Assembly (NCBI GenBank): GCA_029976005.1
Contig: JARKOQ010000052.1
Location: forward strand, 1 to 35,559
DNA: 35,559 nt
Reading direction: 5' to 3'
DNA from: Aggregatilineales bacterium
GTDB lineage: Bacteria > Chloroflexota > Anaerolineae > Aggregatilineales > Ch27
In this document: positions 1-8,817 of the stretch, in pieces
Layout: every line of letters starts with the position of its first letter
Numbering within the stretch: the stretch's first letter is position 1
The notes under the pieces: generated by a model
What the model saw: only the letters and a program-made list of their open reading frames with translations
Told to the model about the DNA's origin: nothing
Databases searched by the model: none
Position numbers and translations under genes: made by a program

Positions 1-152
1 ACGTCCAGGGTGTCGTCCACGACCTGAACGAGGGCAGGCTCCGGCGGGATCGCGCCGCCGCGCAGATCATCCTGCAGGAGCAGGTACCCGATCAGCAGGA
101 CCAGCACGGGCACGATCAGGACGGCGGCGATCATCAGGATGGGACGGCGCAT
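1..152 (-). CDS. N-terminus of a membrane-anchored protein (cut by window edge)
   Basis: Only the first 50 or so codons are inside the window. The protein starts MRRPILMIAAVLIV and has one hydrophobic helix at about residues 4-26 with two Arg before it, so it is probably an uncleaved membrane anchor or signal anchor; the visible part then becomes polar and acidic. A GAGGA ribosome binding site lies 8 bases before the ATG. It begins 28 bases after the stop of the Fe-S oxidoreductase on the same strand, so the two are probably co-transcribed. A single N-terminal helix followed by a soluble part fits periplasmic adaptor or HlyD-like proteins, but too little is visible to name a family. Confidence 0.6.
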   Translation of the reverse strand, partial: MRRPILMIAAVLIVPVLVLLIGYLLLQDDLRGGAIPPEPALVQVVDDTLD

Positions 153-180
153 GGGGCTTTTCCTCAGGGTTGGGTGGCGG

Positions 181-2193
<2,013 letters not shown>

Positions 2194-2390
2194 GCGCGCG
2201 CTCCTTCTCGTGGAGGCGACAGACGCCGGGTGATCTGGTCCGGCCCTGGCAGGAAGTGATGGGGGACTGCGATTCATTGTACCTGTGATTCGGGGGGGCA
2301 ATCAACTCCGCGTCCCAGGGAAAACGCATCAAAAGCGGTGAACCGCGAAGCGTGCAACGAAGAAACGCGGGGGTAGAACCTCAACCTGAA
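2194..2390. other. Intergenic region with a degenerate repeat
   Basis: No gene is convincing here. On the minus strand it forms the leader of the Fe-S oxidoreductase. The stretch 2318-2372 has the phrasing of an AACGC/GAACCGCGAAGCG repeat: AAAACGCATC, then GGTGAACCGCGAAGCG, then AACGAAGAAACGCGG. Related wording, in the reverse orientation, occurs at 4411-4453 and 7465-7492. I see no clear sigma70 promoter. Confidence 0.4.
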
Positions 2391-2426
2391 TAAAAAACCG
2401 GCGGGCCTCGACTGGAGGCCCGCCGG
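2391..2426 (-). terminator. Intrinsic terminator after the sugar transferase
   Basis: A perfect 12-bp stem (CCGGCGGGCCTC at 2398-2409 with GAGGCCCGCCGG at 2415-2426, 5-nt loop) is followed on the minus strand by TTTTTTA. This is a textbook rho-independent terminator. It lies about 180 bases after the sugar-transferase stop and about 200 bases before the Fe-S oxidoreductase start, so it can end one transcript or act as an attenuator for the next gene. Confidence 0.9.
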
Positions 2427-2441
2427 ACGGGAGATGCATTT

Positions 2442-2580
2442 GCTTCTGGGCCAGGCGGCGCGGGGCTGGCGGTGGAGGGAGGAGGGTTGCCAGCCCCACA
2501 CCTGGGCGAAACCAGGGTGACGCCAGAAGCTCACAACCTGGCCTGGTCTCGCTCGGCGCTGTTCAGGTCATAACAGCGCC
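2442..2580 (-). ncRNA. Highly structured segment, possible cis-regulatory RNA
   Basis: Four helices can be drawn. A 9-bp hairpin GGCGCTGTT/AACAGCGCC spans 2555-2580. An 8-bp stem GCTTCTGG/CCAGAAGC joins 2442-2449 and 2523-2530. Inside it are a 9-bp hairpin GGGGCTGGC/GCCAGCCCC (2462-2497) and a 7-bp hairpin around a GCGAAA loop (2499-2519). In addition GGCCAGG at 2449-2455 is complementary to CCTGGCC at 2537-2543, crossing the 8-bp stem as a pseudoknot would. On the minus strand this fold ends 15 bases before the terminator at 2391-2426. The strand is assigned only from that terminator. It may be a riboswitch-like attenuator, an RNA-processing site or a stable 3' end; I match it to no known family with confidence. 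Confidence 0.4.
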
Positions 2581-2604
2581 TGCTTCGGGGAGGGATGGAT
2601 AAGT

Positions 2605-3303
2605 TCAGCGAGCGGACTCGGGCAGGGCGCTTTGCGGCGTCCCACGGAAGGCGGGGGCGGTCGCATACCCTTCGGCGTTGATCCCCTCCCGTTTGACAGC
2701 TTTGTAAGCCGTCAGGAACAGGATTTTGATGTCCAGCAGGAACGAGCGGTTGTCGACGTACCAGACGTCCAGCTCGAATTTTTCTTCCCACGAAATCTGG
2801 TTGCGCCCGTTGATCTGCGCCCAGCCGGTGATGCCGGGCCGCACGTTGTGGCGGCGCGCCTGTTCGGAGTTGTACAGCGGCAGGTATTCCATGAGCAGCG
2901 GGCGGCTGCCGACCAGGCTCATGTCGCCGCGCAGGACGTTGAGCAGCTCCGGCAGCTCGTCCAGGCTGGTGCTGCGCAGGAGCTGGCCGAACCGGGTCAG
3001 GCGCACGTCGTCGGGGAGCAGGTTGCCCTGCTCGTCGCGGGCGTCGGTCATCGTCCGGAACTTGTGGATGACGAACGGCTTGCCATACAGGCCGGGACGA
3101 ACCTGGTGGAACAGGATCGGGGAGCCGAGTTTGGTCCGGATCAGGACGGCGAGCACGATCAGCAACGGCGCCAGCATGATCAGCAGGCCGATGGAGGCGG
3201 TAATGTCAAACGCGCGCTTGAGGGTGGTGTTGCCAAAATCGCGCAGAATAGCCATCAGTTGATGGTAAGCGGCTTCATCGAACGTCCAAAATCTCATTTC
3301 CAT
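2605..3303 (-). CDS. Bacterial sugar transferase (exopolysaccharide priming phosphoglycosyl transferase)
   Basis: This 232-residue protein belongs to the monotopic phosphoglycosyl transferases that move a sugar phosphate from a UDP-sugar to undecaprenyl phosphate at the inner membrane face, priming polysaccharide or O-antigen synthesis. Visible family marks are the membrane hairpin segment with SIGLLIMLAPLLIVLAVLI (about residues 36-55), KFRTM, SLDELPELLNVLRGDMSLVG, SRPLL and RPGITGWAQINGRN. The length is that of the minimal catalytic domain without the polytopic N-terminus seen in WbaP. The start is taken at the ATG at 3303, with AAAGAG about 11 bases upstream; the frame runs to 3393 but the extension looks non-coding. 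No other polysaccharide gene is adjacent, so it is an orphan here; the sugar specificity cannot be read from sequence. Confidence 0.9.
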   Translation of the reverse strand: MEMRFWTFDEAAYHQLMAILRDFGNTTLKRAFDITASIGLLIMLAPLLIVLAVLIRTKLGSPILFHQVRPGLYGKPFVIHKFRTMTDARDEQGNLLPDDVRLTRFGQLLRSTSLDELPELLNVLRGDMSLVGSRPLLMEYLPLYNSEQARRHNVRPGITGWAQINGRNQISWEEKFELDVWYVDNRSFLLDIKILFLTAYKAVKREGINAEGYATAPAFRGTPQSALPESAR

Positions 3304-3665
3304 GGTGTCTAACTCTTTACTCGGCAACGATCCGGTGAATCGACAGTAATCGGATGTATTGGAAAGGCTCGGAACACCTGTTGAGAAGAACACTCAACAT
3401 TACTCTCGCATCGGTCCCTTGCAATGCGCCTAACAGAATAGCCGTAAACCTTACAAACACCCTAAATTCCCGCAAGCAAACCAATTTCAAACCCTAACGG
3501 CACGCATGCCTAATATTTTCGAGGGCGCTTCATTGTGATTCTGTAGGGTTTCTGAAAGTAAGCGTTTGGGGGAGGCGGTGGTTAGTGAAGGACCTGCAAT
3601 ACTCGCGATCCGGCGGTCCCGTGCAGCCGGGACGGCGGGCGTGTGCTTTGGGCCGGGGGATGCCC
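3304..3665. promoter_or_regulatory. AT-rich leader of the sugar transferase, with inverted repeat
   Basis: This gap is clearly AT-richer than its surroundings. On the minus strand it precedes the sugar transferase. A perfect inverted repeat TGTTGAG-N7-CTCAACA lies at 3379-3399. Just upstream on the minus strand, TTGCAA, 16 bases, TAATGT is a weak promoter candidate near 3397-3424 that would place the repeat at the transcription start, as an operator or a leader hairpin. The remainder (3425-3660) holds no gene I can support. Confidence 0.35.
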
Positions 3666-3699
3666 GAAAAACAACAAGGCCCTGGCGGGGCCTCGTTGT
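3666..3699 (-). terminator. Intrinsic terminator after the two-CxxC protein
   Basis: A 12-bp stem with one mismatch (ACAACAAGGCCC at 3671-3682 with the complementary arm ending at 3699) is followed on the minus strand by a T run (TTGTTTTTC). It lies 33 bases after the stop of the gene ending at 3732. Confidence 0.8.
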
Positions 3700-3731
3700 A
3701 GGTTATCCTGGGCGATCTGGCTTGGGGAAGG

Positions 3732-4094
3732 TTAGAAGACTTCCGGGGCGGTTCCGTAAGCGGCCATCGGAATGGGCGTGCGGTCGGTCAGGTACTGGCG
3801 GATGTCGGCCAGGCACTGCTCGTAGACCCGGATCAGGTCGCGATCCGGCCCTTTATAGCGCCGCAAGGTCTGCACCGCGCAGGCCAGACAGCCGCGCATG
3901 GCCCGGTAACTATCCGTCTCGCAGGCCATGCAGCCGTTCAGGCGAATCATCATCATGGAAAATGCCAGGACTTCCGGATCCGACTCAGGCAGGCTCAGCA
4001 CGCGGTCGATCAGGGCCTGCCAGTCCGCGCCGCGCAGCTTGCGGAGTTCGTTTGTAATGGCGTGCGGGTACAGCAGCTCGTTCTGGGAATACAT
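3732..4094 (-). CDS. Small protein with two CxxC pairs, unknown function
   Basis: A 120-residue protein beginning MYSQNELLYP. I do not recognise the family by name. It carries two CxxC pairs, C55-x-x-C58 (NGCMACETDSYRAMRG) and C69-x-x-C72 (GCLACAVQTLRRYKG), 11 residues apart in an otherwise helical, charged chain with no signal peptide or membrane helix. That pattern suggests a bound zinc ion, an Fe-S cluster or a redox pair. The start at 4094 is preferred over 4124 because AAGGTGG sits 5 bases upstream. It is transcribed alone, with AT-rich flanks and its own terminator. The well-formed start, stop and terminator make it a real gene; the function is open. Confidence 0.7.
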   Translation of the reverse strand: MYSQNELLYPHAITNELRKLRGADWQALIDRVLSLPESDPEVLAFSMMMIRLNGCMACETDSYRAMRGCLACAVQTLRRYKGPDRDLIRVYEQCLADIRQYLTDRTPIPMAAYGTAPEVF

Positions 4095-4561
4095 GCCATC
4101 CACCTTATCTAGAGGCGCGCCCACTCGAAGAAGAGTGCAAAAGTAGATAAAGAATTGAGGGCTGTGTTGGTCGTCTTACGTGATGCTCTTAGCATAAAGG
4201 TATAGAGAATCTAGAACTATAGCGCGGGGGTACTATCCAGGGTTAGAAATTCGTTTCAGTCCGTTTTTTTGCCCGGCCACATCCCTTTTGACACGGCGGT
4301 TGTGGTCTCCGGCCACCGCATCGAACCGAAGACTGCTCGCTGCCAAGGAGACATGTTTTCATGGGCTTGTGCCGTGACCCTGGCATGGCGGCGGTGGAAG
4401 CAGTTTCCTGCTTTGCGTTTTCGCGCGTTTTGCGGTTCGCTGTCTTTGAGGCGTTGGCTCCGTGGCCTCTGGGCGTGTCTGGCGGATCGGCGGTCTGCTG
4501 CTATACTACGCCATGTGGATGGCTTATGGGGCAGGAACCGCTGCGACAGGTGAGGAACGGC
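4095..4561. promoter_or_regulatory. Divergent intergenic region with repeat and candidate promoter
   Basis: This gap separates a minus-strand and a plus-strand gene. 4125-4255 is AT-rich and probably carries the promoter of the minus-strand gene. 4411-4453 contains the same repeat wording as other gaps (GCGTTTTCGCGCGTTTTGCG, then GTTCGCTGTC). TATACT at 4502-4507 is a good -10 candidate for the lipoprotein starting at 4562, but no convincing -35 precedes it. Open frames across this gap look like read-through of non-coding sequence. Confidence 0.35.
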
Positions 4562-5755
4562 GTGAAGCGTCTGGCATGGATGATCGTGGTGCTGCTGCTG
4601 GCGGCCTGCGACGGGACGATATTGCCCGCGCCGGACGGCGGGACTCCCGTCGCGCCGATCGTGTCCGGTCTGACCAACCTGCCAGAGTACGTTCACCCGG
4701 ACGGGTTGTTCCGCCTGGCGCTGCCGGCCTCCTGGAGCGCGGGCGACCTGGGCGACGGCAGCGCCGCGCTGGTCACGTTTGGCCCATCCGGCTCCACGCC
4801 GCTGCTGACGGTCTACGCGGTCAACACCGGCGCGGCCCTGGACGAGGCGGCCTTTCAGGGCGCGATGGAGGCCTATCTGGCGGCGGACTACAATGCCGGG
4901 CTGACGGTGCGCGATACCAGCGCGATGGGGGATGGAAGCTGGCGCGCGGCCGGAGTCCGGCAGCGGGGTGGGGTGGCGACGCCCGTGAACGTTTTCATGC
5001 AGCGCGACGGGGCGATCTTTTCCGCTCTTGAGACCGCCGTCCCCGCCGGGGACGCGGTGCAGATGGCCCTGCTGACCCACATCATCAACAGCTACCGGGT
5101 CGATCCGGCGGCGGCCTGGCCGGTGGGTCTGGCCGGGCAGGTGCCGGCCGTGCCTCCGGAGCTGATCCTGGTGGCGGGCAACCTGACCTTCAGCGGACTG
5201 CTGACCTGGCAGGCTCCAGACGGGGCCTGGGTGGTCAGCGGCCGGGTGGCCAACCGCGCGCCGTACGCCCTGGAACAGGTGACGATCCGGGCAGCGCTTC
5301 AAGACAGCCTGGGCCAGACCCTGATCGAGAGCGGTGGGGGCGTGCCGGTGGCAGTCCTGCCCGACGGCGAATACGCGCCTTTCACGCTGCGCTTCGACTC
5401 CGGCCGGCCGGCCGCGGCGTTCCGGCTGGCGCTGGCGGCGGAAGGCCGGCAGGCAACGGACGCGCTGGCAACATACTATGGGCCGGAGCACTTCGACTGG
5501 GAAGATCGGGCCGAGTACGATTCGGAAGGGCGGTTGCATATCCTGGGCACGGTGTGGAACGTGGGAGATGCGCGCGCGCTGGACGTCCAGGCCCTGGTAA
5601 CGGTTTTCGATCCGGCCGATCGCGTGGCGGGAACCGTTGCCCAGCCGGCTGCCGCGACGTTGGATCCCGGGCAGTCGGCGCGCTTCGACGCGCCGGTCCC
5701 GGTTCTGGGCGGCGATCCGGCGCATTATCTGGTGGTGATGATGGCCCGGCGCTGA
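4562..5755 (+). CDS. Secreted lipoprotein with two FxLYD-like beta domains
   Basis: A 397-residue lipoprotein. The GTG start is chosen because GAGGA precedes it and because the chain then opens with a complete lipoprotein signal: KR, a hydrophobic core WMIVVLLL and the lipobox LAAC (Cys16). After a short linker there is a domain of about 150 residues (HPDGLFRLALPASWS...), similar in phrasing to PsbP/DUF1795-like stress proteins. Two related beta domains then follow, each opening with an aromatic segment and a VSGRVANRAPYALEQV or ILGTVWNVGDARALDVQ motif, typical of FxLYD-type repeats. It is probably anchored to the outer face of the cytoplasmic membrane. The function is unknown; the binding-domain idea comes only from the fold resemblance. 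It lies 39 bases before the metallo-hydrolase. Confidence 0.8.
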   Translation: MKRLAWMIVVLLLAACDGTILPAPDGGTPVAPIVSGLTNLPEYVHPDGLFRLALPASWSAGDLGDGSAALVTFGPSGSTPLLTVYAVNTGAALDEAAFQGAMEAYLAADYNAGLTVRDTSAMGDGSWRAAGVRQRGGVATPVNVFMQRDGAIFSALETAVPAGDAVQMALLTHIINSYRVDPAAAWPVGLAGQVPAVPPELILVAGNLTFSGLLTWQAPDGAWVVSGRVANRAPYALEQVTIRAALQDSLGQTLIESGGGVPVAVLPDGEYAPFTLRFDSGRPAAAFRLALAAEGRQATDALATYYGPEHFDWEDRAEYDSEGRLHILGTVWNVGDARALDVQALVTVFDPADRVAGTVAQPAAATLDPGQSARFDAPVPVLGGDPAHYLVVMMARR

Positions 5756-5794
5756 ATCCGGCCGGGCGGGTTTCGACGGGAAGTTGGCTCCACC

Positions 5795-6658
5795 ATGAAG
5801 GTGATTGTCCTGGGGTCGGGAGGTGGATCGGGGATTCCGAACCCATTTTGCCTGTGCGCGAACTGCGAGACGGCGCGGGCCAACGGCGGGCGCAGCCTGC
5901 GCAACAGCCCGGCCGTGCTCATCAACGACGATCTGCTGATCGACTGTGGTTCCGATGTGGAGAACAGCGCCCGGCAGCTGGGGCTGCGGCTCCACAACCT
6001 GCGGACGCTGATCATCACCCACCGCCACAGTGACCACCTCCATCCCTGGTTTTTCTGGGAGCGGCGCAGTGTGTCCGGCACGGAACTGCCGCTGCTGACG
6101 GTCTACGCCCCGCAAGATGCCATCGAGGACGTGGTCAGCTTCTACCAGACGAGCGTGGCCTGGGATCGAGAGACCCTGGAGCAGCGCACGCGGACGGTCT
6201 TCCGGCCGGTGCGGGCCGGGATGATGAAGCTGGCCGGGCGCTACCGGCTCCGGTTCTTTCCGGCCTCGCACGGCGAGACGCGCATGGAGGTCGTCCTGGT
6301 TGGCGTGAGCGACGCCCGCTCGGCCTACTTCCACGGCTACGACAGCGGGCCGTATTCCGACGAGCTGTGGGCCATGCTGGCCCGCTACCGTTTCGACGCG
6401 GTGGCCCTGGACGCCTGCATCGGCCAGCAGACCGATTACCATTCCGACCAGCACATGACCGGCCCGCAGACGATCGCCCACGCGGCCCGGATGCGCGCGG
6501 ATGGAATCCTCAAGCCGGACGGAATCGCGCTGGCGACCCATTTCGTTCATCAGGCGGCGGGCAGCCACGACGATCTGGTCCGCTACTACGAGCCGCAGGG
6601 CGTCACGGTGGCCTACGATGGGCTGACCCTCGCCCTGGGGGAACCCGCCGGGCCATGA
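5795..6658 (+). CDS. PhnP-like MBL-fold metallo-hydrolase
   Basis: A 287-residue metallo-beta-lactamase-fold enzyme. The N-terminus has the GSGGGSGIPNPFCLCANC segment typical of PhnP-like hydrolases, with C19, C21 and C24 likely forming a structural zinc site. The catalytic metal motif is H76-R-H78-S-D80-H81; further metal ligands are probably in SHGETRM and the later GYDSGPYSDE. PhnP hydrolyses cyclic phosphodiesters of ribose phosphate; close relatives process other cyclic or lipid substrates, so a phosphodiesterase role is likely but the substrate is not determined. No phosphonate (phn) genes are nearby. The stop overlaps the next start as ATGA, so it is translationally coupled to the HAD gene. 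Confidence 0.85.
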   Translation: MKVIVLGSGGGSGIPNPFCLCANCETARANGGRSLRNSPAVLINDDLLIDCGSDVENSARQLGLRLHNLRTLIITHRHSDHLHPWFFWERRSVSGTELPLLTVYAPQDAIEDVVSFYQTSVAWDRETLEQRTRTVFRPVRAGMMKLAGRYRLRFFPASHGETRMEVVLVGVSDARSAYFHGYDSGPYSDELWAMLARYRFDAVALDACIGQQTDYHSDQHMTGPQTIAHAARMRADGILKPDGIALATHFVHQAAGSHDDLVRYYEPQGVTVAYDGLTLALGEPAGP

Positions 6659-7392
6659 CCCGCCTGACTCACGTCTTCTTCGAGCTGCATGGCACGCTGG
6701 TCGACGCGCGCCGCACCCTGCCGCCGCTGTACCGCGCCGCGTTGGGCGACTACATGGCGGCGCGCTACGGCGGCGATCCGGCCGAATGGGCGGAGGCCAA
6801 CCGGCGCGTGGTCGCGGATTGGGACAGCTACCATGCCGATCTGGACTTTGGGGGCGACGATAGTCTGGCCCAGATGCGCGAGGGGCAGGCCCGCACGCTG
6901 CGCGCCCTGTTCCGCCTGACCGGGCGGCCGGCCCCTTCGCTGCGGGAGCTGGAGCGCCTGATCGACGAGTACGCCTTTGAAGTCACCCGCCGGTGCGACG
7001 CCCTGTATCCTGAAGCGCGGGCCGCGCTGGAGGCGATCCGAGGGCTGGGGCTGACCCTGGGCGTGATGACTCATAGCCTGCGCGGCCAGGCCGAAGGGCT
7101 GCTGGCCGGGGCGAGGGTACGCGAGGCTTTCGCGGGGCCGATTGTTACGCCGGAAGTCCGGGGTCACTACGCCAGGGAGCCGGGCGGCTACCGGTTGGCG
7201 GCGCGCCTGGCCGGGGTCGAACCGGGGGCGTGCGCGGCGGTCGACAGCGATCCCGGCGTGCTGCGGGCCGCGGCGCTGGCCGGATGGCGCACGGTCGCCA
7301 TCGACCGGGGCGGGCGCCTGGGGCCGGACGCCGCCCAGGTCGTGCTGCCCGATTTGACCGGCCTGGCGGACGCGCTGGGGGCGTGGTTGTAA
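6655..7392 (+). CDS. HAD-like protein with degraded active-site motifs
   Basis: A 245-residue haloacid-dehalogenase-fold protein with a helical cap. It starts at the ATG overlapping the upstream stop (ATGA); the longer open frame is read-through. Normally motif I reads DxDGT; here it is FFE10LH12GTLVD, so the nucleophile Asp is Glu and the general acid/base Asp is His. The motif III Lys, usually in a KPDP-like stretch, is replaced in YAREPGGYRL. The motif II region (VMTHS) and the acidic motif IV (AVDSDPGVLRAAALAG) are still recognisable. It may therefore be a non-catalytic HAD or have an altered chemistry. The well-kept frame and overall fold argue against a decaying pseudogene. The coupling to the PhnP-like hydrolase suggests a shared pathway. 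Confidence 0.8.
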   Translation: MTRLTHVFFELHGTLVDARRTLPPLYRAALGDYMAARYGGDPAEWAEANRRVVADWDSYHADLDFGGDDSLAQMREGQARTLRALFRLTGRPAPSLRELERLIDEYAFEVTRRCDALYPEARAALEAIRGLGLTLGVMTHSLRGQAEGLLAGARVREAFAGPIVTPEVRGHYAREPGGYRLAARLAGVEPGACAAVDSDPGVLRAAALAGWRTVAIDRGGRLGPDAAQVVLPDLTGLADALGAWL

Positions 7393-7500
7393 GACATTTC
7401 ACCGCAGCGGTGCGGAGAACGCAGAGAAAAAAGCAGCTTTGGGGGAGTGATTTCCTTTGCACTCTCCGAGTTTTCTGCGGTTCGCGCTTTTCGAAGGAGG
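7393..7500 (+). repeat. Intergenic element with imperfect inverted ends
   Basis: The whole gap between two co-directional HAD genes is filled by a low-complexity element: GCGGAGAACGCAGAGAAAA near the left end and, inverted, TTTTCTGCGGTTCGCG near the right end (7467-7482), giving a long imperfect hairpin. It ends directly at the AAGGAGG ribosome binding site of the next gene. Similar wording occurs at 2318-2372 and 4411-4453. Confidence 0.5.
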
Positions 7501-7505
7501 CCATC

Positions 7506-7970
7506 GTGATCGAAGTCGAGATTCCGGGGTGGGGGAGCCTGCGGCTGGTGCATGCCGTGTTTGATGTCAACGGTACGCTGGCCCGTGACGGGGAACTGCT
7601 TCCCGGCGTGGCGGAGCGCTTCGCCCGGCTGGGCGAGACGTTGACGCTACACCTGCTGACCGCCGATACGCACGGCAAGCAGGCCGCGATCGACGCGGCG
7701 CTGGGCCAACGCGCCACGATCATCCAGGGTGGGGCGGCAGACAAACTGCGCTACATCCAGACCCTGGACGCGGCGCGGGTGGTGGCGGTGGGGAATGGGG
7801 CCAACGACGCGGCGATGCTGCGCGAAGCGGCTCTGGGGATCGCCATCCTGGGGCCTGAAGGGCTGGCGGTCGAGACGCTCCAGGCGGCGGATGTCGTAGT
7901 CGCCTCGATCGCGGACGCGCTCGACCTGCTGGTCTTACCCCGGCGGCTGGTGGCGACGCTGCGCCGATGA
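7506..7970 (+). CDS. Soluble P-type-ATPase-like HAD hydrolase
   Basis: A 154-residue stand-alone HAD domain resembling the phosphorylation domain of P-type ATPases (COG4087-like). Motif I is FD20VN22GTLARDG: the nucleophile Asp is kept and the second Asp is Asn, as expected where the aspartyl phosphate is long-lived. The hinge motif is present as VGNGANDAAMLREA, close to the GDGxND of P-type ATPases. There are no membrane helices and no cap. The GTG start follows a perfect AAGGAGG by 5 bases. Family members are poorly characterised soluble phosphatases; the substrate is unknown. It is separated from the degraded HAD gene only by a repeat element, so the two may be expressed together. Confidence 0.85.
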   Translation: MIEVEIPGWGSLRLVHAVFDVNGTLARDGELLPGVAERFARLGETLTLHLLTADTHGKQAAIDAALGQRATIIQGGAADKLRYIQTLDAARVVAVGNGANDAAMLREAALGIAILGPEGLAVETLQAADVVVASIADALDLLVLPRRLVATLRR

Positions 7971-8000
7971 ACCTGGCGTGCCGATGAGCCTGGCGCGTCG

Positions 8001-8573
8001 CTAGGCCGGCGGCGGGCCAAACGGATCGACGGTCGGCTCCGGGGGTAAGCCGGTTGGCGTCAGGGCCATGAGCTGGTCAATCAGGCGCTGGATCGAAGGG
8101 GGCACGGAGCCGTCGACTGTGGTGATGGTGCTTTCGCTCCCGCCGCGCACGACGGTCAGGGCGTAGGCGTAGGTATCCGGGCGCGGCTGGTCCGGGCCGT
8201 AGTGCGTCTCCAGCCGGAAGAATCCCATCTGGTCAAGCTGCAAATCGAGATTGAGCACGACCTCCTGGGCGATGCTGCCCAGCAGGTTGCCGTTGATCAG
8301 CAGCGCGCCATTGCCCAGCACCGTCCAGGTGCGCGTCTCGTTGGTCAGGCCGCCGCTGCGCTCCAGGGTCAGCACGTCGAAAGTCAGGCCCTCATTGGGA
8401 TCTTCCGTGCCGAGCGGGGTGGGCGTGGCCGGATCGGTGGCTGTCGGCTCAGGGGTGTAGGTGGCATTCAGCCGCAGGCCGGGGGTGGTGTCGGCGGGCG
8501 GCTGGGCGCAGGCGGCCAGCAGGATCAGCACGATAGCCAGGAGCGCCAGACGGCGCGGGGGGATCGGGTTCAT
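8001..8573 (-). CDS. Small lipoprotein, unknown function
   Basis: A 190-residue lipoprotein starting MNPIPPRRLALLA with a hydrophobic core and the lipobox LAAC (Cys21), followed by a Thr/Pro-rich linker (TYTPEPTATDPATPTP) that would span to the exterior domain. The exterior part has beta-type phrasing (FDVLTLERSGG, RTWTVLGNGALLINGN) ending in a Pro-rich tail. No family is recognised. The start at 8573 is set by AGGAGG 6 bases upstream, rather than 8597. A weak promoter TTGCGC, 17 bases, TACCCT on the minus strand lies at 8600-8628. It converges with the HAD gene across only 30 bases. Confidence 0.75.
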   Translation of the reverse strand: MNPIPPRRLALLAIVLILLAACAQPPADTTPGLRLNATYTPEPTATDPATPTPLGTEDPNEGLTFDVLTLERSGGLTNETRTWTVLGNGALLINGNLLGSIAQEVVLNLDLQLDQMGFFRLETHYGPDQPRPDTYAYALTVVRGGSESTITTVDGSVPPSIQRLIDQLMALTPTGLPPEPTVDPFGPPPA

Positions 8574-8734
8574 GGGATGCCTCCTATAATGTCGCACTCA
8601 GGGTAGCACCGCCCGATTCTCCGCGCAAGGTGGGATATGCGCGGCGGAAGGGCAAGAACAAATCAAGCCGCCAAAACGCCAGGAAAGCCAACGAAAAACA
8701 GAAGACTAAACGAAGCCTTGAGACTTACGGAGTG

Positions 8735-8798
8735 AGTCAATCCTGTTTTGATTGACTTGCCCCGAAGGGTCATCGTATAATCAAACGGAGATTTGATT
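8735..8798 (+). promoter_or_regulatory. TetR promoter with two palindromic operators
   Basis: The promoter is TTGACT (8752-8757), 18 bases, TATAAT (8776-8781). Two perfect inverted repeats lie on it: AGTCAATC-N7-GATTGACT at 8735-8757, covering the -35, and AATCAAA-N6-TTTGATT at 8779-8798, covering the end of the -10 and the start point. They share an AATC...GATT half-site. Such placement is expected for direct repression, most simply autoregulation of the TetR gene 20 bases downstream and hence of the following operon. Which protein binds is an inference from position. Confidence 0.8.
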
Positions 8799-8817
8799 CT
8801 TGTTCCGGGAGCGCGCC

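Noticed and set aside
2442..2530. Assignment to SAM-I/IV, c-di-GMP-I or HDV-like RNA
   Set aside because: Only short loop motifs are similar; the conserved cores and the order of helices do not match any of them as I remember them. Kept as an unassigned structured segment.
3489..3551. Telomere-like AAACCCTA ... TAGGGTTT inverted pair
   Set aside because: Only one 8-base pair separated by 47 bases in an AT-rich gap, with no other symmetry; likely chance.
4256..6568. 770-residue open frame antisense to the lipoprotein and metallo-hydrolase genes
   Set aside because: Shadow of two well-supported plus-strand genes; composition is typical of antisense GC-rich frames (His/Arg/Gln-rich).
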